Source of the DNA: Dactylonectria macrodidyma | Taxonomy: Eukaryota > Ascomycota > Sordariomycetes > Hypocreales > Nectriaceae | DNA length: 64,000 nucleotides | Direction: 5' to 3' | Assembly (NCBI GenBank): GCA_020744425.1 | Contig: JAGMUV010000020.1 | Span: forward strand, 62,001 to 126,000 | Part shown: piece by piece, positions 55,955-64,000 of the stretch | How positions within the stretch are numbered: position 1 is the stretch's first letter | Layout of the letters: each line of letters opens with the position of its first letter | Notes under the pieces: model-generated | Told to the model about the DNA's origin: nothing | Seen by the model: the letters and a program-made list of their open reading frames with translations, nothing else | The model's database searches: none | Translations under genes and position numbers: made by a program

Positions 55955-56778
55955 GATAATGGCAATTTCCAGCCCCTTGATAGGAAGGATGTAGACGCAA
56001 ACCACATGATACTCGGATTTTCCGCACTTTTTGTCAGCTATAGCCTGCGATTTGCTCAGCACGTTACAGCGTATGTATTCAGTATGAACTGCCCCGCACG
56101 ACATGAATGCTGTCCTGTAAGAGATAATTAGCATCATCTTTCCCGTGTCTGGTGTTAATGCTGCCCGCTCCATCGAGGGCGAGTTGCTGCTGGCACGTAC
56201 TTCCAGTGTCTCTAAAGCCAAGATCTATAAACCATTGTCACTTAGCCATGGGCGTGTGGAAAGCTATGATTGACACCACAGCATTACCAGTAAGAGGCTG
56301 CCTCAACAGGAACCCAGGGGCATGCATTCTCATCATCCACTGTGTCGAACATGCTTATCCTATCCAAAAGTCCTTCACCGCAAGAACTCTTGCTAAAGAC
56401 TTTTGGTGTCTCATTTTAGCGTCCTCATTACGTTAGGTAGCAGTACCTCGCACCTGGCGCACTAGCCTCGTCGCGAGGCTAGCTCGAAGCGAGATCCATC
56501 CGCCCCTGCCATCGACTGTCGGCAGAGCAAGAGCTTGTCCTCAGAGCGGGGCGTGTCTCTCAATAAACAAGCCTCAAGTATGGTATGACTACCGGCTTGG
56601 AAGCCACAGTTAATATCAGCCATGGCCTCAATGGCTTTGGCTTTAAAGACTGCTGACATGGTAGCCGACAGCTCATCGGAGGAGTGAGCCGATTTACAAC
56701 CTCAAGTTCGCGACAACCACCAGCTCGACTGCAGTTCTCCGCCACTTCCTACAATTAAGGAACGACCGTTCTTCTATC
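55955..56778. other. Intergenic region upstream of the transketolase-like gene
   Basis: Short open frames only; nothing recognised. It contains the inverted-repeat-like CCTCGTCGCGAGG near 56466-56478. Confidence 0.45.
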
Positions 56779-58814
56779 ATGAACTACATGGTAAATCATG
56801 ATAAAACCAAAGCTCAGAATGTGCCTTGGGCTTCCCAGAGCAGTGGAAACTTTCCTCTTGACACCCATGCCCTTGAGGTGTCAGATAAATCCGATACAGT
56901 CTTGGAGTTGCTCACCAATGTTATCTCAAAACTCGATAAGGAATTCAAACACAGCAACAGTGGGTAAGTCATGTCAAAAGTGATTGGTATTTTATGGGCC
57001 ACCAAGCTGACCTTGCTGTTATTTAGCAGGTCTACGAGCCTTAAAGCTATTATTAGCATTACGCTCTTCAAGTACGTGATGAAATATTCACCAAGAAATA
57101 GCTGCTACTTCAACCGCGATCGATTAGTCACTTCAGGCCGTATGTGTATCTCTGGCTGGTTCACAAACTACTTCATCCCTTGCTGATTTCAAGTCGGTAG
57201 GCTATGCGGGCGGTTGGCAATGCTTGTTTGGGCGCCTTGTCCAGGCGAAAGACATCGCGACCGACCAGAGAGAGCTTCCGGACCTTCTTTCCAAGAACAT
57301 TTCCCCCTGTCACTCGGGCCAAGCAATATCGAGCGCTGTCGGTCTTGCAATTGCAACAAAGAATCTTGCAGCACTGTACAACAAACGGGGCTTCGAACTT
57401 ATTGACAACATGATTTGGTGTTTCATCGATGAAAACAAATTTCAACATGAAAATGCTCTGCAGGCAATCACCTTTGCCGGCAGTTGGAAACTGAGCAACC
57501 CCTGCGTTATCTATGATGGTAGCGACATTTTTAATCATCAGGCTGGACATAGGAACATTAGCATCGCCAACTTGAAGGCTAGTGGTTGGAATGTAATTGA
57601 AGTAGCGGACAAGGACCCCAGTGTTACAGGTATGCCATCTCGAGTCTCATGGCCTGAGTAAAATACTTGGCCTATCTCATGTTTCTTATCGCTTGGCTCA
57701 ACCGAATGCTAATTCATGACTATTAGCCCTTTGCATGGCTCTGGGCACCGCCAGAAGGAGCAGTGAACCTACTTTCATCATCATCCAGTCGCGGAACAAT
57801 TCCGTTCTCTACAAGCGACTCGATGCTCGCAACGATGAATTCAACTCATCCCTTCCACGGGATATCTATGACTTCTTCGAAAATGTCTGCAACAATGGTG
57901 ACGTCTATGAGGCCGACTGGATGTCTACCTTTAAGGCATATGCAAAGTTGTACCCGGCGCTTGCTAAGGAATTCTGGCTACATGTCGCCGGCAAAAGATA
58001 TCACAACAATCCCTTTAAGCCGCCCACCCCAGGAAACCACCTCCTCGACAATTCCAACCTCCTCTCAGATTCGATGACGCCACCTCCGTCAGCCTGGTCA
58101 GTTGAGCCACGAGACTTCCGACAGTACCCATCACGGAGAGTAAAACGGAGCCATCCCAGGCGAGACAAGTCAGGGCATGCACCAGTCATTTGTGTCACAT
58201 CCAACGGAGTAAAACCGGATACTCTATATATCCGCCCCTGCGACACTGAAGAGGTTGCTGGGGCCTTTCTCGTTGCTATCAAATCGACTCAGTTACCCAC
58301 TACTATCTCATTACATCAGCAGAGCACAGCTAGGTATCTTGATCATTCATCTCGCCTAGGGGTGACTTTCGGAGGTTACATTTTCTCTGATGTTGATACT
58401 GACGACTTGGACATAATCCTTATCAGCGCAGGCTTTGGGATAGAATACGCAATGGGGACTCGGGACTTTCTGTTAGAAAATTATAGTTTAAAAGTTAGGG
58501 TCGCATCCTTTCCTTGCGTCAAGCTTTTCCAACTACAGCCGGAGGAGTATAAGCAATCTGTCCTTCAACCCCATAGCGGAAGGCCAACAGTGGCAATTGA
58601 TACCGGAAATGGCAAAGAGTGGGCGCCGTATGCAGACGCTCTGGTCTCATTAGAGGATGTTGGGAAAGTTTCACCAAGGCAGTCTCAGCAGGAGGGTCTA
58701 TACAATCAGCTTGCCCAAATTGGGCCAAGAGTTAAGGGATTTATTGACGAATTTGGATACGGACAAGAGTGTGATAGAGAAGATGGAAGTTATTCATTCT
58801 ACTTAGTAGTTTGA
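56779..58814 (+). CDS. Transketolase-like pseudoenzyme (DHAS paralogue without catalytic motifs)
   Basis: Four exons (56779-56963, 57030-57139, 57201-57629, 57727-58814) sum to 1812 nt and give 603 residues without any stop. Similarity to the DHAS-like gene at 52133 is plain: FKYVMKYSPRNSCYFNRDRL, SSAVGLAIATKNLAALYNKRG, LKASGWNVIEVADKD, PDTLYIRPCDTEEVAGAFLVAI, and LQPEEYKQSVLQPHSGRPTV. Every catalytic feature is lost. GGHPG has become NSGST. The TPP motif GDxxLQEG..NN has become IDENKFQHEN..DGS. The GPLGQG block reads SPCHSGQ. The pyrimidine-domain stretch with the catalytic Glu/His (GEDGPTHQP) is replaced by a short Pro/Arg-rich linker. It is open over 603 codons beside a stop-ridden active-type paralogue, so it may be under selection for a non-catalytic role, or be a young relic. 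Confidence 0.75.
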
Positions 58815-59756
58815 TCTCAATATTGCAGCCTTCGATGTGTGACAATAGTTTGAAGGCTGCTTAAATGAAAATATAATTGCCAAGACGTTCCTATTGAGCT
58901 GGTCCCCAAGACATCCATCGAGTCTACGATGGTTTTGCGCCTGGCGTGGTGATGCCGCCCATTCAGAATCCCAATACCGAGACCAAAGGATGGCTCAATA
59001 TTCGAAAGCTGAACACGGCTAGGAGTAGTATAACTAGTTATATGCATCGGCCAGCGTGAGAGTGGGTGTAGAGGAATGGGCGGAGTCTGAACCTAGCCAC
59101 CGCCCGCTTACTACTTTGTTCTCGCAGATATGCCACTATCCTACCCAACTTGGTGGGTTTGCCACATTTGGACATAACCATTTCGAATTTATTGAAGCCC
59201 TTGTTATGGGAACCTATAATTCTGACGTGAGAGGTAATTGCTGACTGCCAGTCGATCACCAGCGTCGGAAGCGAATTGACAGTTGTTCTGCTCAAACGTC
59301 CCTATGACCCACCAGCGAAGTCTGCGAACCTAGATGTCTCAACCATACGTAGCCTCCTCGTTACACTTAGATAGCATGCGGCTCCCCCGCTCGAGCCGGT
59401 ATATGCTATGTTAACATCTATCTATCTCCCTACAGCACTCAGTGCTTTGTGATATAGGGTGAGCCATACCTAAATTATGGTCCATGGAGTGATATGCCAT
59501 AATAATAGTCGCTGACAGCGAGCATCTAAGGCTGATGTTTGCCTTGATGTACCTAAAGAGGAAGTGGAACTGCTGAACACATTCAAGTTGCCCAGAATCT
59601 CATGTAAAACACTGCACAATTAAACTTGGTGTAGATCATCCCTGGATACTAACAAACAGTGGGAAAGCCGTACTAAGAAGGACAATGCGCAATATCTCGT
59701 TGAACAGTAGTTGAATGTGTGCTGATGGAAAAATAGCATTCATAACTATAAGTAAC
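58815..59756. other. Convergent 3' region
   Basis: Between the transketolase-like gene (+) and the FluG-like gene (-). No gene recognised. Confidence 0.45.
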
Positions 59757-62354
59757 TTAATACCTCTGCACGATCCACTGCCATTGTTCGGAACTATCCA
59801 TGGAACTTAGCAAGTCGATCTCTCCTCTCTTGACTGTCACATATCTTTCTACACAGTCCCGACCAAGCAAATCGTGAAATTGATCTTCTTGTTCCAAGGC
59901 ATTCAATGCCTCATGCAACGACAGCGGCAACCTTTCCGTGATGCTTAAATTTTCCCGCTCATTTGGAGTGAGCGAGGCCGGGTCTTCCGTGCATTCCTTC
60001 CACACTAATGTGTGGTTGTTCAGGAATCCGTCCAAGCCAGACGATAGAATAGCTGCCATGGCCAGATACGGGTTCGCCAAGCCATCCATGCACTTGAGTT
60101 CCCAATGACTATCTTCAATCTTCCGCAGAGGTGTCTCTCGGTTCTGAGTTCCCCAAGTGACCCATGTACCACCGGCCCAGTAGCCGTCGACAATCCTCGC
60201 GTAGCTTACAGGGCTGGAGCATGTAAAGGCGATGATGCTCCGGAGGTGACGTAGAATGCCGGCGTAAAATGGTTCGTATACGCTTGGATCAGATCCTCCA
60301 GCAGAAGAAATCGACATGTGAACATGGGAGGCGGATCCAGGACTACCGGAGAATGGCTTAGGATGAAGTGTCATCTTATACCCGTGCTCGTTAGCACAGC
60401 ATGAGATAACTTGCCTGGCAAAGAGAAGACTGTCGACCGACTCAAGAGCTGGTGCTGCAGGCAAGACGATTTCGTACTGGCCAAACGCGCTCTCCGGATG
60501 CATCATTTCGACATAAATCCCGGCCTTGTCTAATTTAGTGATGGCTTCCTCAATGACTTTGACCACCACCTCATGATCAGCAGCCCCAATGGCACACCAG
60601 GCATGTGCATCACTGTCAAGCTTATTGTAAGCACTTGGGCCATCTCGTTCAAGCAGAACAAACTCGATCTCAAAGCCGAGTAAGAATGAGATACCATGGG
60701 AAGCCGCCGTCTTCAACGTGTTTTGTAGCAAAGTCCTGGGGCAAAGGCTGGCTGGAGACCCGTTCTGCTCTCTGAAATCTCCCATCACAGTAAGCTGGCC
60801 ATCTCTTGGGCCTAGACGTAGACTGTCAAATTCCGCATATAGATTCCACTCGCCTGCAGGTGAGATGCCAGCCACCATATGATCATTCTGAAGGACCGCC
60901 AACGCAGATTTTGAAGCGCTGACTTTGAGCTCCTTCTTAGACTGCAAAAGCGAAGTTACACGGCGTCTTGGGATGACTCTGACTCTTGTGGTCCCGGTAT
61001 AGTCATGCCAACAGAGGCGCACGTACTGGATAGAATCATGATCGCTTAGCATCTTCTCAAGCCGTGTAGCACTGTATGATGGTATGTCCGAAACGCTCCG
61101 GGGGCTCAATAGTGATGGCGGTGATTCCATCGTGAACGAAAGGTCATAGAGCTTGTTCGAATTGTGAAACAGCATGTCCTCGACGAATTGCTTCGCCTGC
61201 TGCCAGGTGAGGTCACCTTTCCTCACGTATTCCCCCAACACGGTCTCAAAAGCCTCCCTCATCTGGATGACGGCGAGGAGATACGTTTCGGGGTACCAAT
61301 GTCCATCAGTGCTCCATATGACTTTGGATGAAGGACAAATCTCCAAAATCTGGCGAACTATCGTTTCTTGTCCATCTCGACTGACCATGGGGAACACCTC
61401 ACCAATGTCTGCGTAGACGTTGGCATACACCGTTGCCATGTATCCCGTGTCCCGTACGAAAGGGTAACCCGAGTGAAGCAGTACCACGGGGACAGTAGGG
61501 TATTGTTTGACGAATTGCTGCAGATGTGAGGGGGAAGCTTTCGTCAGAGTAATATCGTTATCGCCAAGTCCGGTATGGAATTGGATAGGCTTCGGATGGA
61601 ACGCGGCAAATTCACTGATGGCAGTCGCAAGGCAATGAACAACATACTCGTTCAATCCTTCATGCTGAAGCCGAGTGAATGAAACCGCTCCTGGCTGTTT
61701 CCTCTGGTAGTGAACCTCTTGAAAGGCTGCAAAAGCCTTGTCTTGATCCGGATGCTGGGGTATCGCGAGACCAGTCCGGTAGCATATGGCAGACTTGAAA
61801 CCAACCACTACAGGGTCGGCCAAGTCTCGGGAGACGGCCTCCTTGAGACACGTAGTAAAGGATGAGAAAGCCGCTTCTGGGTCATGGTGATCGGTGCATG
61901 CCTGCTCGATTAAGAGTGTGGCCACGTACTCGATGCGCACGATTCTTTTGGACGGGGCCGGGGTGAACTTGTCAAAGTAATTGTACGGCTCGTTGTCACC
62001 CTCATTGCCAAGATAATCGTCCACAAGAATGCTATGGATGCCAGCAAGACATGTTTTAATCCATTTCTCATACGTGGCTGTGTCTTCTCGTATCCGGTCA
62101 AGGGCAGTCGAAACCGAGTTCCACGTAGGCTCACAACCAAGCGCGTCTGCAAGCTGTCTGACGGCTCGGAGATGGGACAGACTAGTTTTCGTAGCATCGA
62201 GGGCAGATCCTTCGGCCTCAGTCGTAATCGAGAGCATGGGCATTAGGTACCCAACAGCCGGGCGTAACAGAGGGTGTGCATGATTATCAATTATTGGGGT
62301 TGTCCGTACCGCGCGAAGAAAAGCGACTTCGTCTTGCGTAGCGTTGCAATCCAT
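59757..62354 (-). CDS. FluG-like amidohydrolase-glutamine synthetase fusion
   Basis: A two-domain protein. The N-terminal half is an amidohydrolase (TIM barrel) with PIIDNHAHPLL near residue 20, YFDKF, QFHTGLGDND, VVLLHSGYPF and VIWSTDGHWYPE. The C-terminal half is a class-III-like glutamine synthetase with VRLCWHDYTGTTRVRV, a FEIEFVLL metal-binding Glu, ESAFGQYEIVLPA, GSASHVHMSI, and NRETPLRKI. The open frame extends to an ATG at 62570, but the ATG at 62354 gives 865 residues, the length of Aspergillus FluG, and is preferred. There are no introns and no breaks. FluG in Aspergillus controls conidiation and secondary metabolism. Paralogues also occur in catabolic settings. Whether this is the developmental gene or an accessory copy cannot be decided from the sequence. 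Confidence 0.86.
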   Translation of the reverse strand: MDCNATQDEVAFLRAVRTTPIIDNHAHPLLRPAVGYLMPMLSITTEAEGSALDATKTSLSHLRAVRQLADALGCEPTWNSVSTALDRIREDTATYEKWIKTCLAGIHSILVDDYLGNEGDNEPYNYFDKFTPAPSKRIVRIEYVATLLIEQACTDHHDPEAAFSSFTTCLKEAVSRDLADPVVVGFKSAICYRTGLAIPQHPDQDKAFAAFQEVHYQRKQPGAVSFTRLQHEGLNEYVVHCLATAISEFAAFHPKPIQFHTGLGDNDITLTKASPSHLQQFVKQYPTVPVVLLHSGYPFVRDTGYMATVYANVYADIGEVFPMVSRDGQETIVRQILEICPSSKVIWSTDGHWYPETYLLAVIQMREAFETVLGEYVRKGDLTWQQAKQFVEDMLFHNSNKLYDLSFTMESPPSLLSPRSVSDIPSYSATRLEKMLSDHDSIQYVRLCWHDYTGTTRVRVIPRRRVTSLLQSKKELKVSASKSALAVLQNDHMVAGISPAGEWNLYAEFDSLRLGPRDGQLTVMGDFREQNGSPASLCPRTLLQNTLKTAASHGISFLLGFEIEFVLLERDGPSAYNKLDSDAHAWCAIGAADHEVVVKVIEEAITKLDKAGIYVEMMHPESAFGQYEIVLPAAPALESVDSLLFARQVISCCANEHGYKMTLHPKPFSGSPGSASHVHMSISSAGGSDPSVYEPFYAGILRHLRSIIAFTCSSPVSYARIVDGYWAGGTWVTWGTQNRETPLRKIEDSHWELKCMDGLANPYLAMAAILSSGLDGFLNNHTLVWKECTEDPASLTPNERENLSITERLPLSLHEALNALEQEDQFHDLLGRDCVERYVTVKRGEIDLLSSMDSSEQWQWIVQRY

Positions 62355-64000
62355 TTCTTGGGCTGAAATTCCAAACGTCAGGGTCGTGTTTCCGACTTCA
62401 GAATGTGGCAATGTGAGAAATTCTGCGAGGAAGGCAAATTTCTCGCACACCGGACTCGGAAGCCTCCGGATGGTCAAATATTGTACATGGTGCGGGGACA
62501 GGCGGCAGCTTATCAAACCGGGGTGATATTGACAAGGGTCAATGAGAGAAGAGAACATGTCGCGCTCCACACCTGGGCCTGACTCGCCCTATGATAATGA
62601 GATATCCAGTAGAGTAGACATGCTATGCATGCACGTAGTTTAGCATGTATGTAGGTACTGCCTGGTACTCGCAGAGTGCCTGTGGGAACTCTCCTCGACT
62701 GTGCAGAATTCTTCCGGAATTATTGGGTCCAAGACTCAAAAGTGCCATTGCGTGGCCAGTGGTTGACCCCGTGATTGCGTAGCATATTGTAGGAGAATGC
62801 GGGTAATGTACTATAGAAGCAAGTAGATGGAGAAGGGACACGGGCCAGTCTACCGCGTACGCACACGAGCAATTCTCCCCCAGTGCAAGATATGGAGCTT
62901 TTGCTCCACGAAGAGGGTTTTTCCCAACGCACTAACCGTTTCGCTGATGCTATTAGAATCCCACAGCATGAAAAGAGGCAGCAGGGGTCCAAAAATCGAA
63001 CGATATTCATGGTCCCCGCAATATGAGCCCTGATGATTCATTTTGATGAAACCGTGACATTTACGTACAAGACTTCTAGTCGAACTCTAAGGTGACTTCA
63101 TCAGAAAAGCTCCGAGAAGCCCGAAGCCTACCAGGATCATACTGCCCGAAGTGGTTTGACAGCGAGGGTGCCCGGCAATAAAATCTCTTTGTTCTTAATG
63201 AAGCCGAGATAGGCGCACCAACAAAAACCATGCGCAAAAGACTACGCATGCAATGCCTCGATTCGGTCCACAGGGCTACTGATCGTGGCTCTTGGTTGAC
63301 GCATGCCCTGCCTTCCATACCCATACAGTATGCACTGTATGTATGCCTGCAATTACCTTATAAGAATTGTTGGCTGGCCTGCTCCGTCCCGCTAGAACAC
63401 CCATGACCCAACAACGGCAGGGGCCGTGAGGTGAGCTTTAGTTAGACCGAAGACAGATCCTCTACTGCAACAATTGGCTGACTTGAACTACCGACCCGCC
63501 TAAGCCAGGGCCAGGGTTGAGATTTACCACCATGCTCGGGCACTAGGGAGCTGTGCCGTGGGAGGTTGACCAGGCCAGTCCCTGCAAGGTTGCATCCAGT
63601 CCAGGACAGATGCGACTTTTCTCAGCCGTCAGCAGCATTCTGGAATCCCTACCCTTGGGACAGATGTCGATGCTTGATTTGAGTTTGCTTAGAGGCATTC
63701 CTCGGTACCATGATCCATGATCCATCATTGGGTGACGACTCCCTGTCTCGCAGAAAAAGCAGCGAAGCAGACGAGCTTCCGCAAAGAGCAAAAGGCTGGT
63801 TTCTTCATTTGCATTCCACTGTCCCGGTTTCTGGTGGCGCCAACGTGGCACAGGAATGCTGCATGTATCTTATCGGATGTGATAGAAGTTCTTTTTCTGT
63901 TCTTTCGGGGTATTCTTTATTATGCGTGCGCCCCCTTACCTTACTTCTTGAACGTTGGGCTGATGTGAGGCTTCGAGTCTCTAACCATACACAACGGACG
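62355..64000. other. Gene-free right edge
   Basis: Promoter side of the FluG-like gene and about 1.6 kb with only short open frames lacking motifs. A dyad ATGATCCATGATCCAT lies near 63709-63725. No RNA gene recognised. Confidence 0.45.

Overview
The window looks like nuclear DNA of a filamentous ascomycete, most likely a Fusarium-like Sordariomycete. Genes carry short GT..AG introns of about 45-110 nt with CTAAC or CTGAC branch sites. They sit on both strands without operons and belong to families typical of moulds: Zn2Cys6 and C2H2 regulators, SAT4/PTH11-type membrane proteins, amidase-signature enzymes, NmrA, FluG, DHAS-type transketolases, heme-thiolate peroxidase and ABCC transporters. 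Species is inferred from family content only. Exon boundaries below were built by hand. For most intact genes the summed exon length divides by three, which supports the models.

Layout. 0.8-22.8 kb: a probable catabolic cluster for nitrogen-containing substrates (amino-acid/GABA-type permease, carboxylesterase, two divergent DAO-type FAD oxidoreductases, amidase, aldehyde dehydrogenase and two regulators), framed by two SAT4-type membrane protein genes. The uptake, hydrolysis, oxidation and aldehyde oxidation logic is plausible, but the substrate is not readable. 20.3-27.6 kb: mostly non-coding or relic DNA. 27.7-29.1 kb: a secreted fucose-lectin-like propeller. 29.5-34.4 kb: relics of a STAND/NLR gene and an ABCC transporter, ending at an AT-rich block. 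36.9-43.0 kb: an intact delta-12 desaturase and a large ankyrin protein. 43.7-47.8 kb: an NmrA/BVMO fusion relic, an intact sulfotransferase-like gene and a half-length AAAP transporter. 48.7-49.8 kb: an intact secreted chloroperoxidase-type enzyme. 51.3-58.8 kb: a C2H2 relic, a broken DHAS-type transketolase, a divergent class II aldolase gene and an open but catalytically stripped transketolase-like gene. 59.8-62.4 kb: an intact FluG-type amidohydrolase-glutamine synthetase fusion.

The main theme is widespread, selective gene decay. At least eight genes carry in-frame stops, nearly all explicable as C:G to T:A transitions at expected Gln or Trp codons, often beside wholly intact genes. Three candidates stand out for novelty: the 603-residue pseudo-transketolase; a CCG-N-CGG motif concentrated in the catabolic cluster, with a perfect inverted repeat in the divergent oxidoreductase promoter; and the catabolic cluster itself, whose two regulator genes, esterase and (probably) permease appear broken while its core enzymes remain open.
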